Source of the DNA: Terrimonas ginsenosidimutans
GTDB taxonomy: Bacteria > Bacteroidota > Bacteroidia > Chitinophagales > Chitinophagaceae
Length of the DNA stretch: 64,000 nt
Assembly: GCF_022012415.1 (NCBI RefSeq)
Contig: NZ_JAKLTR010000005.1
Coordinates: 62,001-126,000 of the forward strand
Direction of reading: 5' to 3'
Shown piece by piece: positions 25,888 through 33,948 of this stretch (within the stretch, counting starts at the first letter, position 1; each line of letters opens with the position of its first letter). Made by a program: the position numbers and the translations under genes. Under the pieces are notes generated by a model. That model saw only the letters and a list, made by a program, of their open reading frames with translations, searched no databases and was not told the origin of the DNA.

Positions 25888-26766
25888 TTGCGTAATATAT
25901 TCCTGTTCATTCGCCGCTTTTTCACCGTCATTGTATTTCTGATACTACAGGCGGTGTGTATATGGTTTTTGATAAACTATAACAGGTTTCATCATGCCCA
26001 GGGCTTAGCCGCGGCAAACGAGGTAACGGGCTGGTTCAATTCCAAGTACAATAATGTGGAAGACTTCTTTCGCATGAAAGAAGAGAACCGTCGCCTGCTC
26101 CGGCTGAATGATTCCCTGATGAACCAGCTTCCGTCAAACTTTGTAAGGATTGACACAGGTCAGGTCGTAGCCCGCGACTCGGTTCCTTTTGATACGTTGG
26201 GGCATTATCGCCACTATGTGTGGCGTGACGCGCAGGTTGTTTATTCCACAGTCAGCAATGAAAAGAATTATATTCAGATCAACCGTGGCTCAAACCAGGG
26301 AATTAAGGACAATATGGGCGTGTTCAGCTCCGGTGGTGGCCTGGTCGGACAAGTTGTGAATGTTGGCCCTAACTACGCCCAGGTCATGAGCCTTCTCCAC
26401 GTCCAGAATAAAGTGAACGTGCTGGTAAAAAAGACCAAAAACTCGGGTACACTTTTCTGGGATGGTACAGACCCGCATTTTCTCACCCTCACCAATATTC
26501 CCAAGAGTGATTCCCTTGCAAAAGGCGATACGATCGTAACAGGTAATTATTCGTATGCATTTCCTCCCGGGCATTTTGTGGGAACGATCGCGGAAATCGT
26601 AAAAGATATCTCCACCAACTTCTATGTGCTAAAGATCAGGACGGGCGCTAATTTCGCCAATCTTCAGCAGGTGATGGTAGTGGAAAACCTTCAGCTTGGT
26701 GAGCTGGATCAACTGATGCAGGATACCAGGAGAAAGATTGATGATGCTAAAAAACCAAACCGGTGA
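25888..26766 (+). CDS. mreC: rod shape-determining protein MreC
   Basis: A 292-residue bitopic protein. A membrane helix spans about 10-29, a coiled-coil (about 45-75, NVEDFFRMKEENRRLLRLNDSL) precedes the MreC double beta-barrel domain (about 105-275; GLVGQVVNVGPNYAQV block). It links MreB to PBP2 and RodA in the periplasm. The start is TTG at 25888; no ATG or GTG suits better, and MRNIFLFIRRF is the usual family N-terminus. Its TGA overlaps the GTG of mreD. Confidence 0.95.
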   Translation: MRNIFLFIRRFFTVIVFLILQAVCIWFLINYNRFHHAQGLAAANEVTGWFNSKYNNVEDFFRMKEENRRLLRLNDSLMNQLPSNFVRIDTGQVVARDSVPFDTLGHYRHYVWRDAQVVYSTVSNEKNYIQINRGSNQGIKDNMGVFSSGGGLVGQVVNVGPNYAQVMSLLHVQNKVNVLVKKTKNSGTLFWDGTDPHFLTLTNIPKSDSLAKGDTIVTGNYSYAFPPGHFVGTIAEIVKDISTNFYVLKIRTGANFANLQQVMVVENLQLGELDQLMQDTRRKIDDAKKPNR

Positions 26767-27296
26767 GTGATCTGTTAAGAAATATAGTCCGCCTGCTCCT
26801 GTTCATCTTTGTTCAGGTGTATATCCTGAATCAGATTCCGGCTTTGCATCAGTATATTATACCGATTATTTATTATCTGTTCATCCTTTGGCTGCCATTC
26901 AGAATATCCCGTATCGGCTTATTGTTCGCCGGTTTCGTTACCGGTATGACACTCGATTATTTCATGAACAGCCCCGGCCTTCATGCGGCTCCCTGTGTGC
27001 TGATCGCTTATCTGCGCCCCTTCATCATCAACATACTTTCTCCAAAAGAAACCGCGGAATTTAACTACCGCGAACCGTCTCCCCGTTCAATGGGATGGAC
27101 ACCATACCTTGTTTACGTTCTCATCCTGACAATATTCCACCATTTTTATCTCGTAGTACTTGAATGGTGGTCATTCGGATCCTTCCTGCATCTGCTCATC
27201 AAAGTGATCTCAACCACGGCTATCAGTATGCTTCTGGTGATCATTACAGAGCTGTTATTCTCACGGAAGATGAATTATCGGACGAATACGGCGTAA
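26763..27296 (+). CDS. mreD: rod shape-determining protein MreD
   Basis: A 177-residue integral membrane protein with five or six helices and the MreD-style LLLFIFVQVYILNQI start, followed by helices around 30-50, 52-70, 75-95, 115-135 and 145-168. It begins with GTG overlapping the mreC stop (GTGA), which implies translational coupling. It completes the mreBCD unit; the 396-bp gap after it contains heptamer repeats and a 27-bp perfect hairpin. Confidence 0.93.
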   Translation: MSDLLRNIVRLLLFIFVQVYILNQIPALHQYIIPIIYYLFILWLPFRISRIGLLFAGFVTGMTLDYFMNSPGLHAAPCVLIAYLRPFIINILSPKETAEFNYREPSPRSMGWTPYLVYVLILTIFHHFYLVVLEWWSFGSFLHLLIKVISTTAISMLLVIITELLFSRKMNYRTNTA

Positions 27297-27299
27297 GGG

Positions 27300-27334
27300 G
27301 TTGATCGTTGACCGTTGTCCGTTGACCGTTGTCC
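27300..27334 (+). repeat. heptamer array (GTTGACC/GTTGTCC), left arm
   Basis: Five contiguous 7-bp units (GTTGATC, GTTGACC, GTTGTCC, GTTGACC, GTTGTCC) start in the first bases after the mreD stop. They are inverted relative to the 18-unit array at 27434. Confidence 0.85.
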
Positions 27335-27372
27335 GGAATTCGAGTGAGGTGGAATAAATTGGATCTTCGTGT

Positions 27373-27430
27373 ACAAATTAAAAGTGTGGGGCTATCGTTG
27401 ATAAACGATAGCCCCACACTTTTAATTTGT
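27373..27430. repeat. perfect 27-bp hairpin between mreD and mrdA
   Basis: Arms 27373-27399 and 27404-27430 are exact complements around GATA. The stem is very stable but has no T-run. It sits between the two heptamer arms, splitting mreBCD from mrdA-rodA. Confidence 0.9.
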
Positions 27431-27433
27431 TAC

Positions 27434-27559
27434 GGTCAACGGTCAACGGTCAACGGTCAACGGTCAACGGTCAACGGTCAACGGTCAACGGTCAACGGTC
27501 AACGGTCAACGGTCAACGGTCAACGGTCAACGGTCAACGGTCAACGGTCAACGGTCAAA
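27434..27559 (+). repeat. 18-unit tandem heptamer array (GGTCAAC)
   Basis: Seventeen consecutive GGTCAAC units and a final GGTCAAA make 126 bp. GGTCAAC is the reverse complement of the GTTGACC units at 27300. The array is a candidate for length variation by slippage. There are no spacers, so it is not a CRISPR array. Confidence 0.95.
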
Positions 27560-27592
27560 CCCTTCTTTAAGAAAAATTTATCCCTCCAAACA

Positions 27593-27624
27593 TTTGGAAA
27601 CCGCCCTTTTCATTTCGTACTTTG
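27593..27624 (+). promoter_or_regulatory. promoter of mrdA-rodA
   Basis: TTTG (27593-27596) and GTACTTTG (27617-27624) are separated by 20 bp, matching the Bacteroidota -33/-7 arrangement with one mismatch. It gives mrdA-rodA its own promoter about 70 bp before the ATG. Confidence 0.55.
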
Positions 27625-27692
27625 TATTGCTAAGTGTACACATTCCTTCTACGGGCAATAATCCCGCATCACCCATTCATTTTACTTGACCT

Positions 27693-29792
27693 ATGTCCGT
27701 GTTCAACCAATCCAGAAGCCGTATTATCCGTTTAATATTCCTGGTAGCGTTTGTTGTTATCATTGTGCAACTGTTCAGGCTCCAGGTTGTAGAAGGCAAG
27801 TACAGTCAGTTGGCAATGGACAATGCGGTATTCCCCAAGATCGTATATCCTGAACGGGGGATCATTTACGATAAGAAAGGTAAAGCGATCCTTAATAATG
27901 CCATCATGTTCGATCTGATGGTAACTCCTTCTGAGATCAAGAATTTTGATACAGCATCCTTCTGCCGTTTGATGGAGATCGACACATCTGAATTCCGTAA
28001 ACGGGTACGGGACGCGATCTTCAAGAATACCCGCGTACGCCCTTCCGTATTCCAATCGCTCCTTACGCCACAAATGCAGGCGAGGTTTGAAGAAAATACA
28101 TGGCGGTTCTCGGGATTTGCGTTAGTTGAACGTCCCGTTCGTGTTTATCCGTTTAATACTGCTGCGCATATTCTTGGATATATCGGCGAGGTTGACACAG
28201 GTAATATCAGGCGTTCCGGCAACTTTTACCGGATGGGGGACTATATCGGTAAAAGCGGGTTGGAATCAACCTATGAAAAAGTGCTGATGGGCCAACGGGG
28301 TGTTCAGCATATTATCAAAGACAACCGTAACAGGCTTGTGGGTAGTTATGAGAACGGTATATTTGATACTGCAGCTATCGCGGGACGTGGTGTACGAACT
28401 TATCTGGACGTAGAACTGCAACAGCTGGCTGAGAAACTTCTGATCGGAAAGATCGGATCAGTAGTGGCACTGGAACCCAAAACCGGTGGGATCCTCGCAA
28501 TGGCTTCGGGGCCAGGATTTGATCCAAATGAGCTTACCGGGCCGGAAAAACAAAAGAACTACGCACGGATGGTCCTCGATGTGAGCAGGCCATTATTCAA
28601 CCGCGCGATCAAGGGACAATATCCCGCCGGGTCAACTTACAAACCTCTCGCCGCGCTGATCGGCCTTGATGAAGGAGTGATCACTCCAGCCAGCGGTATT
28701 GCCTGCTCTGGAGGATATTTCTATTGCGGCAGACGATATGGTTGCACGGAACATTGGTCCGGCCACGCCAATAATCTGCGTCTTGCAATTGCGTGGTCAT
28801 GCAACTCATTTTTCTATAACACTTTCCGTCTTACCCTGGATAATCCGAAGTATAAAAGCCCCCGGAAAGGATTAACAGAATGGAAGAGATATATGTCAGC
28901 CTTTGGTTATGGGCACAGGCTTGGAGTAGATCTTCCCAGCGAAGATGGTGGCAATATTCCCGACACAACACAATACGATAAAGAATACAGGGGGTCATGG
29001 AATTCCTGTACCATGGTTACAATGGGCATCGGGCAGGATAAGATGCTGGTTACTCCTTTGCAGATCGCCAATGGTATCAGTATCGTTGCCAATAAAGGCT
29101 ATTACTATATTCCGCATTTTGTAAAATCGATCGATGATGAAACGTCTGCCGATACGGCGCTGCTGAACAAGTATCGCCAGAAGCACGAAGTACTCACGCA
29201 TATCCCGGATACATCTTACCGAACTGTAATCGATGGCATGCACGACGTAACGATCAGGGGTACCGCATGGCGGATCCCGAAGATCCCCGATGTGGAAGTA
29301 TGCGCGAAAACCGGTACTGCAGAGAACTATGGCATTATCAAGGGTAAGCGCACACAGTTGAAGGACCACTCGCTCTTTGTATGTTTTGCTCCCAAAGATG
29401 ACCCTAAGATCGCTGTTGCGGTGATCATTGAGAATGGAGGGTTCGGCTCCACATGGGCGGGTCCAATCGCCTTCCTCATGATGGAAAAATACCTAAAAGA
29501 CACCCTGCGCGCTGATAGAAAGAAAGAGGTAGAACGCATCGCTGCTGCGAACCTGATGCCTGGTTTCCTGAAGGATCTGCAATGGAAGGCAGATTCTATA
29601 AGCGCATACTGGTACTTTGAAAAAAGAAAAGATAGTTCCTATATCAGAAGATTCATCCGTACGGCAGCCGCACCGGTACGTCAGGGCGGGAAAACACCGG
29701 CTTCAAAAGACAAAGCTCCGGCATTGTTAGCCGCCATCATTCCGGGAGAAAAAAGATCAACCGCCGCAAAAGCAATTACCACAACCTTATGA
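27693..29792 (+). CDS. mrdA: penicillin-binding protein 2 (elongasome transpeptidase)
   Basis: A 699-residue class B PBP. A single membrane anchor (about 10-30) precedes the dimerisation/pedestal domain (about 40-240, PERGIIYDKKG at the start). In the transpeptidase domain (about 245-625), the active-site STYK of PAGSTYKPL is at about 314-317, SCN of WSCNSFFYN at about 369 and KTG of CAKTGTAEN near 542. It cross-links peptidoglycan during cell elongation with RodA. The C-terminal ~70 residues are basic and alanine-rich (unusual tail). Its TGA overlaps the rodA ATG (ATGA). Confidence 0.96.
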   Translation: MSVFNQSRSRIIRLIFLVAFVVIIVQLFRLQVVEGKYSQLAMDNAVFPKIVYPERGIIYDKKGKAILNNAIMFDLMVTPSEIKNFDTASFCRLMEIDTSEFRKRVRDAIFKNTRVRPSVFQSLLTPQMQARFEENTWRFSGFALVERPVRVYPFNTAAHILGYIGEVDTGNIRRSGNFYRMGDYIGKSGLESTYEKVLMGQRGVQHIIKDNRNRLVGSYENGIFDTAAIAGRGVRTYLDVELQQLAEKLLIGKIGSVVALEPKTGGILAMASGPGFDPNELTGPEKQKNYARMVLDVSRPLFNRAIKGQYPAGSTYKPLAALIGLDEGVITPASGIACSGGYFYCGRRYGCTEHWSGHANNLRLAIAWSCNSFFYNTFRLTLDNPKYKSPRKGLTEWKRYMSAFGYGHRLGVDLPSEDGGNIPDTTQYDKEYRGSWNSCTMVTMGIGQDKMLVTPLQIANGISIVANKGYYYIPHFVKSIDDETSADTALLNKYRQKHEVLTHIPDTSYRTVIDGMHDVTIRGTAWRIPKIPDVEVCAKTGTAENYGIIKGKRTQLKDHSLFVCFAPKDDPKIAVAVIIENGGFGSTWAGPIAFLMMEKYLKDTLRADRKKEVERIAAANLMPGFLKDLQWKADSISAYWYFEKRKDSSYIRRFIRTAAAPVRQGGKTPASKDKAPALLAAIIPGEKRSTAAKAITTTL

Positions 29793-31132
29793 GCCAGAAA
29801 AACCCCGCTATATCAAAAGGAATAGATTGGAGCCTTGTCTGGATCTATCTGTTGCTGGTTGCCATCGGCATCACTGCCGTGTTCGGCGCGACTTACAAGG
29901 AAGATGACCCGATCGTGCAAAGTTTTTTGAATTTCAGTACTGATTACAGCAAGCAGCTTTACTTTTTTATCGCCGGCCTTATACTAGGATTATTTATCCT
30001 GCTCACGGACAGTAAATTCTTTTCAGCGACGGCCAATATCTGGTATGCTATCGGTATCGTAATGCTCCTGCTCGTATTCCCTTTGCACTCAAATGTAAAA
30101 GGAACGGAGTCGATCATCAGGTTTGGAGGCTTCAATTTCCAGCCGGCTGAGTTTTGTAAAATATGTGTATGCCTTGCATTGGCGAAGTATTTGTCGAGAC
30201 CGGAAACTGATTTCAGTAAAACCCGTTCACAGCTGATCGCAGCCGGTATTGCGTTAACGCCTGCAGTGCTGACCATCATGCAAAGTGAAACGGGGCTTGC
30301 GCTTGTGTTCTTTGCATTCTTCCTGGTAATGTACCGGGAGGGCCTTCCTTCAGGAGTACTGGTTATCGGATTTGCGACCGCTGCTCTTGTGGTGGCAACA
30401 TTGCTGCTGGATAAGAACGTACTGGCGCTTTCACTTACCGTTCTTGCAGTGCTGGTGATCCTGATCATGCGCCGCCAGGTGAAGAGAGATAAGACCATTC
30501 TTTTGAAGATCGCGCTGATCTGGGTGCTGTGTGTAGGTATTCAACGATTCGCAGTCCCTATTATTTTTAAGAACGTATTGGCCAAGCACCAGGTGGAACG
30601 TATCTATAGCACGATTGGCAAAGATGTACCAGTAGAATATTTGAAAGGCGAGGCAGCTATCCAGGCGGCTACAACCGGCAAACAGGAGAATACAGCTGAC
30701 TACAACGTAAAGCAATCCAAGATCGCGATCGGTAGCGGAGGCCTGTTTGGAAAAGGCTTGCTGAAGGGAACGCAAACGCGGTATGGTTTTGTGCCCGAAC
30801 AACGTACCGACTTTATCTTCGATACCATCGGCGAAGGCTTCGGATTCACCGGCAGCTTCATCCTGCTGGGGATCTATCTCCTGCTTCTCTTCCGCATCAT
30901 CACCGTCGCAGAACGTCAGCGAAGCGTTTTCAGCCGGTGTTATGCCTACGGCGTTGCTGCAGTATTCTTCTTTCACATCGGGATCAACGTGGCCATGACC
31001 ATTGGACTCGCTCCCGTTATCGGGATCACGCTGCCGCTGGTAAGCTACGGAGGAACCTCCCTGATCACCTTCACTATTTTGTTGTTTATTTTGGTGAGAT
31101 TGGATGCAGACCGTCAAATGGTATTGCGCTAA
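29789..31132 (+). CDS. rodA: peptidoglycan glycosyltransferase RodA
   Basis: A 447-residue SEDS protein with about 10 to 12 membrane helices, the elongasome glycan polymerase and partner of PBP2. SEDS marks include FNFQPAEFCKICVCLALAKY (PxE/K region), the extracellular loop containing KQSKIAIGSGGLFGKGLLKGTQT followed by FVPEQRTDFIF, and the C-terminal LPLVSYGGTSL. A large loop (about 255-330) lies between the halves. It is coupled to mrdA by a 4-bp ATGA overlap. Decamer repeats begin within a few bases of its stop. Confidence 0.96.
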   Translation: MSQKNPAISKGIDWSLVWIYLLLVAIGITAVFGATYKEDDPIVQSFLNFSTDYSKQLYFFIAGLILGLFILLTDSKFFSATANIWYAIGIVMLLLVFPLHSNVKGTESIIRFGGFNFQPAEFCKICVCLALAKYLSRPETDFSKTRSQLIAAGIALTPAVLTIMQSETGLALVFFAFFLVMYREGLPSGVLVIGFATAALVVATLLLDKNVLALSLTVLAVLVILIMRRQVKRDKTILLKIALIWVLCVGIQRFAVPIIFKNVLAKHQVERIYSTIGKDVPVEYLKGEAAIQAATTGKQENTADYNVKQSKIAIGSGGLFGKGLLKGTQTRYGFVPEQRTDFIFDTIGEGFGFTGSFILLGIYLLLLFRIITVAERQRSVFSRCYAYGVAAVFFFHIGINVAMTIGLAPVIGITLPLVSYGGTSLITFTILLFILVRLDADRQMVLR

Positions 31133-31133
31133 T

Positions 31134-31330
31134 GTTGCGCGAATGGCCGCGGATATTCACGAATAGAGTCCAATAGCATGGGGGTTTATGTGTTTGGGCG
31201 TTGTTCGGGTGTTATTGGCTAACTTTACCGTAGATTTTTTGTTATATAATTAACCATTGCGGATTCTATTCGCATCAAATTGCGCAGAGTGAATTCGTGA
31301 ATATTCGCGGCCATTCGCGCAGCATTCGTG
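31134..31330. repeat. inverted decamer repeats (GCGAAT family)
   Basis: Arms at about 31134-31165 (right after rodA) and 31262-31330 (ending at the ATG of the next gene) are inverted copies of GCGAATggcc-like decamers. They leave little room for a conventional promoter in front of the MBL-fold gene. Confidence 0.75.
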
Positions 31331-31332
31331 TT

Positions 31333-32091
31333 ATGAAAGTTATTCCATTATCTGAAGGCTCCTTCACCATAGACAAATCCAAATTATTCGTTCCGTTTGA
31401 TGATCAGCAGGATGATCTGCAGCAGCGACCTACGGGCAGCTTGCTGGTAGAAGTTCAGCCCTTTGTTGTCATTACGGAAAAGGATGTGCTGCTGCTGGAT
31501 ACAGGCCTGGGTTTTTCCACGAATGGAAAACTACAGTTGCATGAAAACCTGATCAAGGCTGGGATCAATCCGTCTGAGGTAACAAAAGTGCTGATGAGTC
31601 ATTTGCATAAGGATCATGCAGGTGGTGTTTCTGAAGACGGTGACCGCACAAAGCTGAGCTTTCCCCAGGCTACGTATTATGTGCAGCAGCGCGAGCTTGA
31701 CTTTGCCCTGCAAAAAGGCCTTCCTTCGTTTATCCCTGAGGAGCTGGAAGTGTTGAAGAATTCTCCGCAGGTAAAATTCCTCACGGAGGATGAAGGGGAT
31801 ATAGATGGATATATTCATTATAAAGTGACAGGAGCCCACTCACCTTTCCACCAGGTATTCTGGATAAAAGAAAACAACGAAACAATTTTCTTCGGTGCTG
31901 ATGACGCCCCACAATTACAACAGATGAAGCATCGCTTCGCTGCGAAGTATGATCATGATGGGAAGAAGGCGATGGAGCTGAGACGCGAATGGTGGGAAGA
32001 CGGTCGCGGCTGGACATTCCTCTTTTATCATGATATTAAGGCCGCGACCTACACGAATGAAGCGCGAATAACCGCGGATGATCGCGAATAG
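31333..32091 (+). CDS. MBL-fold metallo-hydrolase
   Basis: A 252-residue metallo-beta-lactamase-fold enzyme. It has the dinuclear zinc motif HLHKDHAGG (about 87-95), a preceding LLLDTGLGF strand, a later GAHSPFHQ histidine and the FFGADDAPQ aspartate. The substrate is unknown; the family includes glyoxalase II, lactonases and many others. ATG at 31333 is preferred over an upstream frame start at 31297, which lies in repeat DNA. Its last ~14 codons (ATYTNEARITADDRE region) are encoded by the decamer repeat, so its C-terminus appears to have been extended by repeat insertion. Confidence 0.85.
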   Translation: MKVIPLSEGSFTIDKSKLFVPFDDQQDDLQQRPTGSLLVEVQPFVVITEKDVLLLDTGLGFSTNGKLQLHENLIKAGINPSEVTKVLMSHLHKDHAGGVSEDGDRTKLSFPQATYYVQQRELDFALQKGLPSFIPEELEVLKNSPQVKFLTEDEGDIDGYIHYKVTGAHSPFHQVFWIKENNETIFFGADDAPQLQQMKHRFAAKYDHDGKKAMELRREWWEDGRGWTFLFYHDIKAATYTNEARITADDRE

Positions 32092-32092
32092 A
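32050..32092 (+). repeat. decamer repeat arm overlapping the MBL gene end
   Basis: GCGAATaacc, GCGGATgatc and GCGAATag in 10-bp register form the C-terminal codons and stop of the MBL-fold gene. The inverted partner is at about 32600-32643, so the two arms bracket the terminator and the GxxExxY gene. Confidence 0.8.
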
Positions 32093-32120
32093 TTCTGATT
32101 GTTGCAAATTGATTTGTTTT

Positions 32121-32177
32121 ACAACCTCGTGAAAAAAACATTTAAAAAATGTTTTTTTCACGAGGTTGTTTTTTTGT
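32121..32177 (+). terminator. intrinsic terminator with a perfect 23-bp stem
   Basis: Arms 32121-32143 and 32147-32169 are exact complements with a 3-nt loop, followed by TTTTTTGTTT. It ends the MBL-fold transcript just before the GxxExxY gene. Confidence 0.9.
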
Positions 32178-32204
32178 TTGAGAGGTTCTTTGTAAAAAGA
32201 ATTG

Positions 32205-32597
32205 ATGGGTCGGAATAGTAAGTTGCTTTATGAGGAAGAGTACTACAAAATTGTAGGTCTATGTATTCGGGTGCATAATAAACTCGGCTGCAGGCATAAA
32301 GAGTTTATTTACCAGGACGCATTGGAAGTAGAGCTGATAAAGAATAGCATTCCTTATGAACGGGAGAAAGTTATTCCGATCTTTTACGATGGAGTTAAGC
32401 TTAAACATAGTTTCAGGGCTGATTTCCTTATTTACGGATGCATTGTTTTAGAAATAAAGGCGATCAGATCTGTTTCAATTGCAGATTTCAAACAAACCTT
32501 GAATTACATCAAATCAACTGATATAGAACTGGCAATACTTATCAATTTTGGGACAGACCAACTATCCCATCAAAGAATAATCTCTTCGAATAAATAG
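32205..32597 (+). CDS. GxxExxY family protein
   Basis: A 130-residue protein of the GxxExxY family (TIGR04256 type). Its fold is predicted to be PD-(D/E)xK nuclease-like, with the core FRADFLIYGCIVLEIKAI giving the D...ExK pattern (D in RADF, E in LEIKA). The naming motif is altered: the sequence reads RHKEFIY, so the first glycine is arginine, though ExxY is kept. ATG at 32205 follows a TTG at 32202. Function of the family is unknown. The gene sits alone between two inverted decamer-repeat arms with a terminator just upstream, which looks like a small cassette. Confidence 0.85.
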   Translation: MGRNSKLLYEEEYYKIVGLCIRVHNKLGCRHKEFIYQDALEVELIKNSIPYEREKVIPIFYDGVKLKHSFRADFLIYGCIVLEIKAIRSVSIADFKQTLNYIKSTDIELAILINFGTDQLSHQRIISSNK

Positions 32598-32599
32598 GT

Positions 32600-32643
32600 C
32601 ACTATTCGCGATAATCCGCGGCCATTCGTGTCCATTCGCGTCC
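32600..32643 (-). repeat. decamer repeat arm after the GxxExxY gene
   Basis: ATTCGCgataATCCGCggccATTCGTgtccATTCGC, in 10-bp register, is the inverted counterpart of 32050-32092. Confidence 0.75.
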
Positions 32644-32751
32644 AAAAAAATGGCCCGCCCTAAAAAGAGCCGGCCGTTGCTAACCTATGAAAAACACCAG
32701 GTTCAAAGATATATAAAAAGTTATCTTATTATTAGTTAAATTAAAATTTGG

Positions 32752-33156
32752 TTAAGGATTGTTTTTCCCGCCGCCACGTAATCTTTCCTGTCGTAACTCG
32801 CGGAGTTTGAGTACAAATCCGCGTTGATGGGTGAAAACCTGATTGCTTCGCGGATCACCAATGATCTCACGAAAACGGTCGCGGTATTTTACCTGGAGGT
32901 CGGCAATTTTCTGACGCAGCACCAGGTTATCGCCGCGGTTATCACGTGCTGTTTTTTTCCATTCCTTGAAATATTCGATGAAGACAGGTTTGAATTTCTT
33001 TGCCTCATCATTTGTCAGGTTGAGCTTTTGCTGGATATACTCACTCATCTTATCACGGATGGTGGCGTTGTCATCCACATCATCCCCATCATCCTGCGCA
33101 AGCAGTGAAATAGTGGAGAGAAGAAGGAAGCTGAATATGAATAAAAAATGTTTCAT
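32752..33156 (-). CDS. small exported protein, third gene of sigma-factor operon
   Basis: A 134-residue protein with a signal peptide (1-20, LLAQ) and a charged helical mature part (MSEYIQQKLNLTNDEAKKFKPVFIEYFKEWKK, then LRQKIADLQVKYRDRFREIIG). The all-helical, charged layout resembles Spy/CpxP-like periplasmic sensor-type proteins that often follow ECF operons, but no LTxxQ motif is present, so this is only an analogy. ATG at 33156 starts two bases after the upstream stop (33159), so it is in the same operon. Confidence 0.7.
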   Translation of the reverse strand: MKHFLFIFSFLLLSTISLLAQDDGDDVDDNATIRDKMSEYIQQKLNLTNDEAKKFKPVFIEYFKEWKKTARDNRGDNLVLRQKIADLQVKYRDRFREIIGDPRSNQVFTHQRGFVLKLRELRQERLRGGGKNNP

Positions 33157-33158
33157 GA

Positions 33159-33911
33159 TCAATTGAAAAGAATATCGTCATCTGTTTCATCAACAGGGAC
33201 GTCTTTAAGAAAATCCTGTATTTCTTTATCGGACACGTTTTTTAATAAACCTTTGATATCATCGGATGGGCCGCCGGCGGCAAGATCCTGAGCGGCAGGG
33301 GCTGCCAGGTCTACGAACTTGCTGATATCGTCTGTGCTTACTTTTTTCATGTTCTTTTCGACCCAGGCGTAAGACTGTGTATCTGTACCGGGAGTGGATC
33401 TGTTTTGTTTTACCCAGAGGGAGATGCCTAATGCGATCACCGCAGCCACCGATGCTGCAATAGCCAACCCGCGCCATTTGCGGGGTTTTAGTGTTACGAC
33501 TGGCGCACTTTGCTTCTCTTCGAACGGGATGCTCAACGGTTGTTCAAGGTAACCCTCCGGAAGACTGAACGGAGACCTGCGGGAGAGGCCAGCCAGTAAA
33601 GGCGAAAGTTGCGCTGTCTCTTTTTTGGCATCTTCGGCTGCTGACCAGGCGAAGGAGGGATCAAGTTCAGAGAAATACTCCTCAGGCACTGAATAGACCT
33701 GCCTCTTGCTGATGCCAGCCAGCAGCGGGGACAATTGTTCCAACTCTGCGGCAGGTGTATCTGCTTCCCCAGCTTTGACCCTGGTCAGGATCTCAGCGGC
33801 AAGACTGGCAAAATAGCCTTCCGGGACGGTATAAACCGAGGGTTGTGGCGAGGGGGCCAGCGAACTGTTCAGCTCCTGTAATTCTTCTTGTATGGTAGGT
33901 GACTGTGGCAT
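33159..33911 (-). CDS. membrane protein with internal repeats, probable anti-sigma factor
   Basis: A 250-residue protein located between an ECF sigma gene and a small exported protein. The cytoplasmic part carries three degenerate copies of a VYxVPExYF motif (residues 26-34, 72-80, 114-121), two of them preceded by LSPLLAGIS (60-68, 102-110). One membrane helix (about 146-166) follows, then a periplasmic acidic tail ending VDETDDDILFN. Gene order and topology fit an anti-sigma factor, but no zinc finger or RskA domain is seen, so the role is inferred. It shares the operon with its neighbours; gaps are 37 and 2 bp. Confidence 0.65.
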   Translation of the reverse strand: MPQSPTIQEELQELNSSLAPSPQPSVYTVPEGYFASLAAEILTRVKAGEADTPAAELEQLSPLLAGISKRQVYSVPEEYFSELDPSFAWSAAEDAKKETAQLSPLLAGLSRRSPFSLPEGYLEQPLSIPFEEKQSAPVVTLKPRKWRGLAIAASVAAVIALGISLWVKQNRSTPGTDTQSYAWVEKNMKKVSTDDISKFVDLAAPAAQDLAAGGPSDDIKGLLKNVSDKEIQDFLKDVPVDETDDDILFN

Positions 33912-33948
33912 TTGCGGACTAATTGAGACAGTTTACCGTGTTCTAAGT

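Noticed and set aside
27434-27559. Possible CRISPR array
   Set aside because: The units are 7 bp and contiguous with no spacers, and no cas gene is present.
27329-27661. Open frame with VNGQRST repeats
   Set aside because: It is the translation of the GGTCAAC heptamer array; 21 bp (three units) gives seven residues. It has no independent support.
30431-31117. 228-codon minus-strand frame opposite rodA
   Set aside because: Shadow of rodA; rich in Gln/Asp/His as expected for antisense translation.
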